Shown piece by piece: positions 7,401-15,393 of a DNA stretch of 64,000 bases (position 1 is its first letter; every line of letters begins with the position of its first letter). The DNA comes from Clostridium sp. 1001271st1 H5. GTDB taxonomy: Bacteria; Bacillota; Clostridia; Lachnospirales; Lachnospiraceae. The stretch is from NCBI RefSeq assembly GCF_005845215.1, contig NZ_SPHO01000002.1:248001-312000 (forward strand). Direction: 5' to 3'. The notes below the pieces were generated by a model, which saw nothing but the letters and a program-made list of their open reading frames with translations, searched no databases and had not been told where the DNA came from. The position numbers and the translations under genes were made by a program.

Positions 7401-9148
7401 TGAATGTAGCATTGCAGATGATTGTTTACTGTGTCATACTGGTAGTATTGGCAATACCCCTTGGGGCCTACATGGGAAAGGTGATGAACGGGGAGAGGGT
7501 GTTCCTTTCAAGGCTTCTGCTTCCCGTGGAAAACCTGATATACAGGGTTCTGAGGATTGATAAAGAGGAGGAGATGGACTGGAAAAAGTATTCCGTGTGC
7601 ACGGCCGTGTTCAGTGTGCTGAGCCTGGCGGTGCTCTGGTCCATCCTCTGTTTCCAGAACCTGCTTCCCCTTAATCCCCAGGGAATGGACGGAATGAGCT
7701 GGCATCTGGGCTTTAATACGGCATCCAGCTTTGCCACCAACACAAACTGGCAGGCATATTCAGGAGAGTCAAGTTTGAGTTATTTCAGCCAGATGATTGG
7801 ACTGAATTTCCAGAACTTCGTGTCTGCTGCGGTGGGAATTGTGGTATTGTTCGCATTAATCCGCGGATTCGTCCGCGTGAAGGAGAGGGGACTGGGAAAC
7901 TTCTACGCCGACATGACAAGGACGGTTCTTTACATACTGCTGCCGTTGTCTGTGGTGGTATCTCTTGCCATCGCCTCCCAGGGCGTTCCGCAGACCTTCA
8001 GGCAGTATGACGAAGTTCAGCTGGTGGAACCGGTGGTCGTGGAACAGGAGGACGGAACTGCCGCAGAGGTCACAAAGGGAGTCGTTCCTCTGGGGCCGGC
8101 TGCCAGCCAGATTGCCATTAAGCAGCTGGGAACCAACGGCGGCGGTTTCTGGGGCAACAACTCGGCGCATCCATTTGAGAACCCCACTCCGTTATCCAAC
8201 TTATTTGAAATGATTTCCCTGCTTCTCATACCGGCGGGCCTGTGCTTTACCTTTGGAAGGAATGTGAAGGACAGGAGACAGGGCATTGCGGTGTTCCTGG
8301 CCATGTTCATCATGCTGGCGGCAGCACTGGCCATCGTGGGCTGCAGTGAGCAGGCCGGTACTCCGCAGATGGCCCAGGACGGCGCAGTCTATATGGGGAC
8401 TGAGGGGCAGGCAGGCGGTAATATGGAAGGCAAGGAAACCAGATTCGGCATAGCCACATCCGGTACATGGGCTGTATTTACCACGGCTGCTTCCAATGGC
8501 TCGGTCAATTCCATGCACGACAGCTACACTCCTTTTGGCGGCCTTGTGCCCATGCTGCTGATGCAGCTGGGAGAGGTGGTATTCGGCGGTACGGGCTGCG
8601 GGCTCTACGGCATGATTGGGTTTGCCATCCTTACTGTGTTTATAGCGGGACTGATGGTGGGGCGTACGCCGGAGTACCTGTGCAAAAAGATAGAACCCTT
8701 TGAGATGAAAATGGCTGTTTTGGTCTGCCTGGCAACCCCTGTGGCTATTCTGGCGGGCAGCGGTATCGCCGCACTGCTTCCTTCCACCCATGACAGCCTG
8801 AATAATCCGGGAGCCCACGGACTTTCAGAAGTCCTGTACGCCTATTCATCCGCAGGCGGCAACAATGGCTCCGCATTTGCAGGATTTAACGCAAATACGC
8901 CATTCCTGAATGTGAGCATCGGACTGGTTATGCTGTTTGTAAGGTTCCTGCCCATGTTTGCCACACTGGCCATTGCAGGCAGTCTGGCGGCAAAGAAAAA
9001 GGTAGCGGTCAGCTCCGGCACCCTTCCCACCCATAATGCCATGTTCATCTTCCTTTTGATTTTCGTGGTACTGCTGGTAGGGGCTCTCAGCTTTTTCCCG
9101 GCCCTGTCCCTTGGACCGGTGGCTGAGTTTTTCCAGATGATAGCATAG
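7397..9148 (+). CDS. kdpA: Potassium-transporting ATPase, channel-like subunit KdpA
   Basis: 583 residues with about ten transmembrane helices. The four selectivity-filter-like loops of the superfamily of K+ transporters are visible: FATNTNWQAYSGE, TNGGGFWGNNSAHPFENPTP, TAASNGSVNSMHDSYTPFGG and AGGNNGSAFAGFNANTPF. It binds K+ from outside and passes it through the KdpA/KdpB interface. The start overlaps the kdpF stop by 4 bp; an adjacent second ATG at 7400 is equally possible. Length is close to the usual 557-580. Confidence 0.97.
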   Translation: MMNVALQMIVYCVILVVLAIPLGAYMGKVMNGERVFLSRLLLPVENLIYRVLRIDKEEEMDWKKYSVCTAVFSVLSLAVLWSILCFQNLLPLNPQGMDGMSWHLGFNTASSFATNTNWQAYSGESSLSYFSQMIGLNFQNFVSAAVGIVVLFALIRGFVRVKERGLGNFYADMTRTVLYILLPLSVVVSLAIASQGVPQTFRQYDEVQLVEPVVVEQEDGTAAEVTKGVVPLGPAASQIAIKQLGTNGGGFWGNNSAHPFENPTPLSNLFEMISLLLIPAGLCFTFGRNVKDRRQGIAVFLAMFIMLAAALAIVGCSEQAGTPQMAQDGAVYMGTEGQAGGNMEGKETRFGIATSGTWAVFTTAASNGSVNSMHDSYTPFGGLVPMLLMQLGEVVFGGTGCGLYGMIGFAILTVFIAGLMVGRTPEYLCKKIEPFEMKMAVLVCLATPVAILAGSGIAALLPSTHDSLNNPGAHGLSEVLYAYSSAGGNNGSAFAGFNANTPFLNVSIGLVMLFVRFLPMFATLAIAGSLAAKKKVAVSSGTLPTHNAMFIFLLIFVVLLVGALSFFPALSLGPVAEFFQMIA

Positions 9149-9163
9149 GGAGGTCAATGAGAC

Positions 9164-11236
9164 ATGAATGAACCAAAAAAGAATATATTTTCCAATCATG
9201 AGATTATGAGCAGGGCCCTTAAGGATTCCTTCATTAAACTGAATCCGGGGACCCAGATAAAGAATCCGGTCATGTTCATGGTTTTTGTATCCGCAATACT
9301 GACCTTTGTGATGTTTCTGTTTTCCCTGGCAGGCGTCAGGGACGCGCAGCCGGGCTACATACTGGCCATATCCGTTATCCTCTGGTTTACGGTTCTGTTC
9401 GGCAACTTTGCAGAGGCCATAGCGGAGGGCAGGGGAAAGGCCCAGGCAGATGCCCTGCGCGCAGGCAGAAAGGATACCATGGCGTCCAGGATTCCATCGG
9501 CTGACCGCAAGAGCGAGGTCACAAGAGTGAAATCCACTGAATTAAAAAAAGGCGACCTTGTCTACATTGAGGCGGGGGAGCAGATACCGGCAGACGGCGA
9601 TGTGGTGGAGGGCGCTGCGTCAGTGGATGAGAGCGCCATTACCGGCGAGTCCGCCCCTGTAATCCGGGAAAGCGGCGGCGACAGATGCGCTGTCACCGGA
9701 GGCACCACGGTCATATCCGACTGGATGGTGGTGAGGGTCAGCAGCAATCCGGGCGAGGGCTTTATGGATAAGATGATTGCAATGGTGGAAGGGGCTTCCC
9801 GAAAAAAGACGCCAAACGAGCTGGCACTGCAGATTTTTCTGGTAGCATTGTCCATTATATTTGTCCTCGTGACCATGTCGCTGTACTCCTACTCCGTGTT
9901 CTCCTCCGTGGAAGCAGGGACAGCCAACCCCACATCCGTCACCAACCTGGTGGCCCTCTTAATCTGTCTGGCACCCACCACCATTGGCGCCCTCCTGTCC
10001 GCCATTGGCATTGCGGGAATGAGCCGGCTGAACCAGGCCAATGTGCTGGCCATGAGCGGCAGGGCCATTGAGGCAGCCGGGGATGTGGATACCCTTTTGC
10101 TGGATAAGACAGGTACCATAACACTGGGAAACCGCCAGGCAGACGCGTTTATTCCGGTGGACGGCAACAAGGAAATGGAGCTGGCTGATGCGGCCCAGCT
10201 GTCATCCCTGGCGGACGAAACGCCTGAGGGGCGCAGCATCGTGGTCCTGGCAAAGGAGCGTTTCGGCATACGCGGAAGAAATATGGAGGAGCTTCAGGCA
10301 ACCTTCGTGCCCTTCACTGCCAAGACAAGGATGAGCGGCATTGACTACAAGGGAAATGAGATTAGAAAGGGCGCGGCAGACGCCATTAAAGCTTATGTGG
10401 CCCAGCGTGGAGGCACGTTCAGCAGGGAATGCGGGGACATCGTAAAGAGGATTGCAAACCAGGGCGGAACGCCTCTGGTAGTGGCAAAGAACGGCCGTGT
10501 CATGGGTGTGGTGGAGCTTAAGGACATTGTGAAGCAGGGCGTGAAGGAAAAGTTTGCGGATTTAAGGAAAATGGGAATCAGGACCATTATGATTACGGGC
10601 GATAATCCGCTGACAGCCGCCTCCATTGCAGCGGAGGCTGGTGTGGACGATTTCCTGGCAGAGGCAACACCGGAGGCAAAGTTAGATATGATACGGGATT
10701 ACCAGGCCAGAGGCCATCTGGTAGCCATGACAGGAGACGGTACCAATGATGCGCCGGCCCTGGCCCAGGCAGATGTGGCGGTGGCCATGAATACAGGCAC
10801 ACAGGCAGCCAAGGAAGCCGGCAACATGGTGGACCTGGATTCCTCGCCCACCAAGCTGATTGAGATAGTGAAGATAGGCAAGCAGCTTCTCATGACAAGA
10901 GGGTCCCTGACCACCTTCAGCATTGCCAATGACGTTGCCAAGTATTTTGCAATTATTCCGGCACTTTTCATGGGACTCTATCCCGGGCTGTCGGCTCTCA
11001 ACATCATGGGACTTCACAGCGCAAACAGCGCCGTGTTTTCAGCCATCCTATACAACGCCCTGATTATCGTGGCCCTGATTCCCCTGGCGTTAAAGGGGGT
11101 CAGATACAGGGAGGTTTCCGCGGCCAGAATGCTTTCCGGGAATCTGCTGGTCTATGGTCTGGGAGGAATCATTATCCCGTTCATAGCAATCAAGGCAATC
11201 GACGTGCTGATTACAGCCACAGGGCTGGTGGCGTAA
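9164..11236 (+). CDS. kdpB: Potassium-transporting P-type ATPase subunit KdpB
   Basis: 690 residues. All P-type ATPase signatures are present: TGESAPV in the actuator domain, the phosphorylated Asp in DKTGT (Asp314), KGAADAI in the nucleotide-binding domain, [10 protein letters not shown] and [18 protein letters not shown] in the P domain. The C-terminal membrane part includes [13 protein letters not shown] and [15 protein letters not shown] as in other KdpB proteins. It hydrolyses ATP to drive K+ uptake. RBS GGGAGG precedes the ATG, 15 bp after kdpA. Confidence 0.97.
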   Translation: MNEPKKNIFSNHEIMSRALKDSFIKLNPGTQIKNPVMFMVFVSAILTFVMFLFSLAGVRDAQPGYILAISVILWFTVLFGNFAEAIAEGRGKAQADALRAGRKDTMASRIPSADRKSEVTRVKSTELKKGDLVYIEAGEQIPADGDVVEGAASVDESAITGESAPVIRESGGDRCAVTGGTTVISDWMVVRVSSNPGEGFMDKMIAMVEGASRKKTPNELALQIFLVALSIIFVLVTMSLYSYSVFSSVEAGTANPTSVTNLVALLICLAPTTIGALLSAIGIAGMSRLNQANVLAMSGRAIEAAGDVDTLLLDKTGTITLGNRQADAFIPVDGNKEMELADAAQLSSLADETPEGRSIVVLAKERFGIRGRNMEELQATFVPFTAKTRMSGIDYKGNEIRKGAADAIKAYVAQRGGTFSRECGDIVKRIANQGGTPLVVAKNGRVMGVVELKDIVKQGVKEKFADLRKMGIRTIMITGDNPLTAASIAAEAGVDDFLAEATPEAKLDMIRDYQARGHLVAMTGDGTNDAPALAQADVAVAMNTGTQAAKEAGNMVDLDSSPTKLIEIVKIGKQLLMTRGSLTTFSIANDVAKYFAIIPALFMGLYPGLSALNIMGLHSANSAVFSAILYNALIIVALIPLALKGVRYREVSAARMLSGNLLVYGLGGIIIPFIAIKAIDVLITATGLVA

Positions 11237-11291
11237 TGTGTGAAGGAAACCGGGACAGGCGGCACAATCAGTCAAAGTGAGGAGAATGTTC

Positions 11292-11897
11292 ATGAATACA
11301 GTAAAAGCAGTATTACCAAAAATGGTTGGTTTTTTCCTGGTCATGTTAATCATAACCAGCGTGATTTACCCGGCAGCCATCACGGCTGCCGCCAATGTGG
11401 CATTTGGCTATGAGGCCAATGGTTCGGTCATTGTGGGCAGGGACGGCACAAAATACGGAAGCGCCCTGCTGGCCCAGGAGTTTACCGGAAACCAGTATCT
11501 GTGGGGCAGAATCATGAATGTGGATACAGGAACATTTACAGATGAACATGGAGAGCCTCTGGCATATGCCGGGGCCTCCAATAAAACACCGGCAGGCAGC
11601 GAGCTTGAAGCCATGATAGCTGACCGGGTGGAGAAAATCAGGGCAGCCCATCCGGAAAAGGGGGAGGAGCCCATTCCTGTGGACCTTGTAACCTGTTCGG
11701 GAAGCGGGCTGGACCCGGAAATCTCTCCGGCGGCAGCTGCTTACCAGGCGGAACGGATTGCCAGGGAACGGAATATGACAACGGAGGATGTGGAGGCAGT
11801 CATAAACAGATATACCACGGGCAGGTTCATGGGAATCCTGGGAGAGCCAAGGGTAAATGTGCTGAAGGTGAATCTGGCGCTGGATGGGTTGATTTGA
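11292..11897 (+). CDS. kdpC: Potassium-transporting ATPase subunit KdpC
   Basis: About 201 residues. ATG 11292 has AGGAG at 11280-11284 with 7 bp spacing; upstream in-frame GTG 11277 and ATG 11286 are too close to the RBS. One N-terminal helix (MVGFFLVMLIITSVIYPAAI) anchors an extracytoplasmic domain. Family motifs seen are GSALLAQEF, YLWGR and TCSGSGLDPEISPAAAAYQ, then RIAR. KdpC stabilises the KdpAB complex. The spacing to kdpB is 55 bp, within the same operon. Confidence 0.95.
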   Translation: MNTVKAVLPKMVGFFLVMLIITSVIYPAAITAAANVAFGYEANGSVIVGRDGTKYGSALLAQEFTGNQYLWGRIMNVDTGTFTDEHGEPLAYAGASNKTPAGSELEAMIADRVEKIRAAHPEKGEEPIPVDLVTCSGSGLDPEISPAAAAYQAERIARERNMTTEDVEAVINRYTTGRFMGILGEPRVNVLKVNLALDGLI

Positions 11898-11933
11898 AAA
11901 TGATTGGAACCAGGACTGCATTGTATACAGGGT

Positions 11934-11950
11934 TGCCGCATTTTGCGGCA
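11934..11950 (+). other. Stem-loop between kdpC and the KdpD N-half gene
   Basis: TGCCGCA (11934-11940), a TTT loop, and TGCGGCA (11944-11950) form a perfect 7-bp hairpin in the 103 bp gap. There is no T-run, so it is not a standard terminator; it may be an mRNA processing or stability element separating kdpFABC from the regulators. Confidence 0.4.
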
Positions 11951-12000
11951 GCTCTACCGTTGTTTTCAGGACCGGGATATATGGAAAGGAGGAATGGCTT

Positions 12001-13992
12001 ATGGGCGGGGAAAGGGACGAGAGGCCGGACCCGGAGCAGCTTTTAAAACAGAATTTTCCCAGGGACAATGACAATGGAAGGGGAAAGCTGAAGATATTTT
12101 TCGGATATGCGGCCGGAGTGGGGAAAACATACGCCATGCTGGAGGCTGCCCGCCAGGAAATGGTAGCGGGCCGGGATGTGGTGGCCGGATACATAGAGCC
12201 CCACGACAGGCCGGAGACAATGGAGCTCCTGGCCGGAATGGAGCTGCTGACCCCGATGTCGGTAAAATATAAGGGAATCACCCTGAAGGAATTTGACCTG
12301 GATGCCGCCCTTATGAGGAATCCGGACCTGGTGCTGGTGGATGAGCTGGCCCACACCAATGCCCAGGGCTGCCGCCACAGGAAGCGCTACCAGGACGTGA
12401 TTGAGCTGCTGGATGGGGGAATCAATGTGTACACCACGGTTAATGTCCAGCATCTGGAGAGCCTTCATGACATCGTTGCTTCTATCACCCATGTGCGGGT
12501 CAATGAGCGCATTCCGGATGATATATTTGATGATGCCAGCCAGGTGGAACTGGTGGACATTGCCCCGGAGGAATTGAGGCAGCGGCTGGAGGACGGCAAG
12601 ATTTACCATAAGGACCAGGCGGATAAGGCGTGTGTCCGTTTTTTCACAGCGGAAAACCTGTCCGCCCTTCGTGAGATTGCCTTAAGACGCACCGCGGACC
12701 GGGTCAACCGGGAGGTGGTCAGGGAACGGGATGCGGCGGGCAAGGACTATTATACGGGTGAGCATGTGCTGGTCTGCCTGTCCCCATCCCCCACCAATGC
12801 AAGGGTAATCAGGACAGCAGCCAGGATGGCGGGGGCGTTCCACGCGGATTTCACGGCTGTTCTGGTGGAGACAGCGGACATGAAAAGGAACCATGCAAAA
12901 ATCAGCAGGAGCATGGAGGCCAATATTAATCTGGCCAAGCAGTTCAGGGCCAATGTAATTACCCTTTACGGGGATGACATTGTACAGCAGATTGCAGGCT
13001 ATGCCAGAAGGAACGGCATTTCCAAGATAGTCATAGGCAGGACCGTGAGGCAACACAGTGTCCTGCACGTAAAGCCCACCATCATTGACCGTCTCATCAA
13101 GGCAGTCCCCAATATGGATGTTTATGTGATACCGGACGCAGGAGCCAGGGAGAGCAGGAAGGGCAGGAAACCGGAAAACAGAAGAAAATACGGCATGGAT
13201 ATCCTGAAGACAGCCCTTATCATGGCCGGATGCACCCTGCTTTCCCTGGCACTGGACCATTACAGCCTGGGCATTATCAATGTGGCCATGATTTATATGC
13301 TGGGGACCATGCTGGCAGCCTATGTTACCAGGGCCGGGCTATACGGTTTTCTGGCCTCCGTGGCCTCGGTGCTTCTGTTTAACTTCTTTTTTACGGCTCC
13401 CCGCTATACTTTCCAGGCGGACGGCAGGATTTATCCCTTTACCTTTGCAGCCATGCTGGCCTGCGCTCTGGTTACCAGCTCTATGGCAGCCAGGCTGAAG
13501 CGGGAGGCAGAGAAAAGCGAGGCAGAGTCAGGGTATATGCAGATACTGTTCAATATCAACCGGAATCTGAGAAAGGGAGGCACCGGGGAAGAGATACTGG
13601 ATATATGCGGAAGGCTGGTGCAGAGCCTTTTAAAACGCAACATTGTTATCTATGACATGCTGGATGGGAAAATGGACCGGATGAAGATATATCCTGCCTC
13701 GGAGGCAGAGGATGCATCCCGGCTTACGGCCCTGTTTAAGAGCCCTGACGAGATGGCTGTGGCGGCCTGGGTCTATAAGAACCGTCATAAGGCCGGGGCT
13801 TCTACGGATACACTGCCGGGGGCCAGGGCCAGGTACACGCCGGTATATAAGGACGATACGGTTTATGCGGTCATAGGCGTGGAGATGAGGGGAGGGGATA
13901 TCATTAAGGCCAATGACAAGAATGTCCTGAATATCATTGCCGAGGAGACATCCTACCGTTTAAAGGATATGGGAGGAAGGGCGGTGACATAA
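12001..13992 (+). CDS. kdpD: KdpD N-terminal half: KdpD/Usp/DUF4118/GAF protein without kinase domain
   Basis: 663 residues. Residues about 25-235 are the KdpD sensor domain (PF02702), with Walker A GYAAGVGKTYAM, GYIEPHDRPET and LVLVDELAHTNAQGCRHRKRYQD. Residues about 253-375 are a universal-stress-protein-like domain. About 397-500 hold the DUF4118 transmembrane helices, and about 520-655 resemble a GAF domain. The protein then stops (NIIAEETSYRLKDMG...) exactly where HisKA and HATPase domains would begin, so it cannot autophosphorylate. In classical KdpD all these parts are one protein of about 890 residues. A kinase with its own DUF4118-like membrane part is encoded at 15394. RBS GGAAAGGAGG precedes ATG 12001. 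It probably senses K+ or cyclic-di-AMP (Usp domain in some KdpD proteins) and signals to the second half. Confidence 0.92.
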   Translation: MGGERDERPDPEQLLKQNFPRDNDNGRGKLKIFFGYAAGVGKTYAMLEAARQEMVAGRDVVAGYIEPHDRPETMELLAGMELLTPMSVKYKGITLKEFDLDAALMRNPDLVLVDELAHTNAQGCRHRKRYQDVIELLDGGINVYTTVNVQHLESLHDIVASITHVRVNERIPDDIFDDASQVELVDIAPEELRQRLEDGKIYHKDQADKACVRFFTAENLSALREIALRRTADRVNREVVRERDAAGKDYYTGEHVLVCLSPSPTNARVIRTAARMAGAFHADFTAVLVETADMKRNHAKISRSMEANINLAKQFRANVITLYGDDIVQQIAGYARRNGISKIVIGRTVRQHSVLHVKPTIIDRLIKAVPNMDVYVIPDAGARESRKGRKPENRRKYGMDILKTALIMAGCTLLSLALDHYSLGIINVAMIYMLGTMLAAYVTRAGLYGFLASVASVLLFNFFFTAPRYTFQADGRIYPFTFAAMLACALVTSSMAARLKREAEKSEAESGYMQILFNINRNLRKGGTGEEILDICGRLVQSLLKRNIVIYDMLDGKMDRMKIYPASEAEDASRLTALFKSPDEMAVAAWVYKNRHKAGASTDTLPGARARYTPVYKDDTVYAVIGVEMRGGDIIKANDKNVLNIIAEETSYRLKDMGGRAVT

Positions 13993-14101
13993 GCCCCCCT
14001 TAACCATGTATTCGCAAATAATTTATACAATTGCCCCAACCATGGATGGAATCTTTACGGCAGCAGGCAGTATCCTTTAAGCAGGAAGAGAGGGAACTGT
14101 C

Positions 14102-14299
14102 ATGATGGCTAAAATAATAGTCAGGTTAAAAAGTCCGGTGGGACAGAAAATAGATGATGCGTGTGAACGTTTTCCGCTGATTTCCAGCGTGGTTCTGCAG
14201 CTGGCGGCAGCTATATTCATGGTGGGGGTGGTAACCTCCGTGGGACTCATAGGCGGGACAGTCATATGGCTCTTTTATAAGGCATTTGGAGTCATGTAG
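14102..14299 (+). CDS. Small membrane protein of unknown function in the kdp regulatory cluster
   Basis: 65 residues; I do not recognise a family. The first about 28 residues are polar with Lys/Arg/Asp, and residues about 29-60 are hydrophobic (VVLQLAAAIFMVGVVTSVGL followed by IGGTVIWLFYKAF), enough for one long or two short membrane helices. GAAGAGAGGG precedes ATG 14102; ATG 14105 is possible. It lies between the KdpD N-half and the RCK genes, all co-directional, so a role in K+ homeostasis is likely by context only. Confidence 0.65.
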   Translation: MMAKIIVRLKSPVGQKIDDACERFPLISSVVLQLAAAIFMVGVVTSVGLIGGTVIWLFYKAFGVM

Positions 14300-14346
14300 G
14301 AAAAATGAACGGATATCATGACTGGGAGCAGCCCTGCAGGTTTGGT

Positions 14347-14374
14347 TTGACACAGCCCCCATTCATGGTATAGT
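14347..14374 (+). promoter_or_regulatory. Sigma-A type promoter upstream of the RCK pair
   Basis: TTGACA (14347-14352) and TATAGT (14369-14374) with 16 bp spacing. Transcription from here would run through the CTTTATA repeats at 14404-14454, giving a basal transcript for the downstream regulators. Confidence 0.55.
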
Positions 14375-14403
14375 ATTTAGTATAAAGAGGGGGATGAAGA
14401 TAT

Positions 14404-14471
14404 CTTTATAGAATCTTTATGCCCTCTTTATACATTTTCTCTAGTTTCTTTATATGGTTCTCTTTTACAAT
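14404..14471 (+). promoter_or_regulatory. Phased CTTTATA repeats and -10 box: candidate KdpE operator
   Basis: CTTTATA occurs at 14404, 14426 and 14448, with CTTTATG at 14415; spacings are 11, 11 and 22 bp. TACAAT (14466-14471) follows the last repeat by 12 bp, the same distance as at kdpF, and no good -35 is present, as expected for an activator-dependent promoter. Binding by KdpE is inferred. Confidence 0.55.
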
Positions 14472-14507
14472 AGAATTGGGAACATATAGATGGAAGGAGG
14501 AGATAGT

Positions 14508-14945
14508 ATGTTATTCCATAAGAACAATCGTATTGTAATCGCAGGCTGCGGGCCTTTAGGGGCAGCGCTGGCAAAGTCATTATATCATAAAGGCCACAGA
14601 GTCGTTGTGCTGGATAAGGACAGGGAGAGTTTCCGTTATCTGCCGGAGGAGTTTAGGGGGTATGAGATGGAAGGGGACCCAACGGACCCGCAGGTGCTGA
14701 AGGCGGCGGGGATTGAGGATGCCGGCCTGTTCATCGCATCTACCCAGGATGACAATACCAACCTCCTGCTGGCCCAGATTGCCAGCTGTATTTTCCATGT
14801 GGGCCAGGTATATGCCCGTCTGGATGACACAGGAAGGCATCAGCTGGTCACGGACCTGCCTGTCAAACCCATCAGTCTCTATGATTTGTCGGCAGATGAC
14901 TACGGACGCCTGGCAGAGACTGTAAGTCAGGAGGTGGCTGTGTGA
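14508..14945 (+). CDS. RCK/TrkA-N domain protein 1 (stand-alone NAD-binding potassium regulator)
   Basis: About 145 residues. ATG 14508 is preceded by AAGGAGG at 14494-14500. The protein opens RIVIAGCGPLGAALAKSLY, a Rossmann GxGxxG with the acidic residue in VVVLDKD at the end of strand 2, and EGDPTDPQVLKAAGIEDAGLFIASTQDD, typical of TrkA-N (PF02254). It ends after this domain, with no TrkA-C domain and no channel. Its stop overlaps the next RCK gene. Such proteins gate Trk/Ktr channels, but none is in this window; here the partner could instead be the Kdp sensor. Confidence 0.88.
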   Translation: MLFHKNNRIVIAGCGPLGAALAKSLYHKGHRVVVLDKDRESFRYLPEEFRGYEMEGDPTDPQVLKAAGIEDAGLFIASTQDDNTNLLLAQIASCIFHVGQVYARLDDTGRHQLVTDLPVKPISLYDLSADDYGRLAETVSQEVAV

Positions 14946-15331
14946 GCATGAAGATAGCAGTGGCGCGGGGAGGGGAGTATGCGGATTTCCTTATCAGCCT
15001 GCTGATGGATAAAAAGTATAAGGTAACTGTGATAGACCCGGATGAGGCGTTTTGCGAACATCTCTCTGCTTCCTACAATGTGAATGCAGTGCTGGGAGAC
15101 CCGTGCAGCCAGTTTATCCTGGAGGAAGCGGGCATCCGCAATTACGATGTAATCATGGCCCTGGGCCGGGAGGACACGGATAATTTTGAGATATGCCAGA
15201 TGGGCAGGAAGGTGCTGGGAATCAAACGCTCCGTGTGCCTGGTGCACAACCCCAGGAACGCGGCTCTGTTTGAGGAGCTGGGAGTGGACCGGGCGGTAAA
15301 CCTGCCCATGATACTTGCACAGGCCATTTAG
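14942..15331 (+). CDS. RCK/TrkA-N domain protein 2
   Basis: 129 residues. GTG 14942 overlaps the previous stop and is 6 bp from AGGAGGT (14929-14935); ATG 14948 is the alternative. The fold is again TrkA-N: KYKVTVIDPDE, VLGDPCSQFILEEAGIRNYDVIMALGREDTDN. The glycine loop is degenerate (VARGGEYADFL instead of GxGxxG), so nucleotide binding may be weakened. With the preceding gene it probably makes a heteromeric pair, comparable to the two RCK halves of a single TrkA. It lies between the two halves of KdpD. Confidence 0.85.
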   Translation: MSMKIAVARGGEYADFLISLLMDKKYKVTVIDPDEAFCEHLSASYNVNAVLGDPCSQFILEEAGIRNYDVIMALGREDTDNFEICQMGRKVLGIKRSVCLVHNPRNAALFEELGVDRAVNLPMILAQAI

Positions 15332-15393
15332 AGCGTGCTGCTGGTCCGTGTACAGACAGCACAGAGACAGGAAGAGGGAGCGTAAGAGGATTT

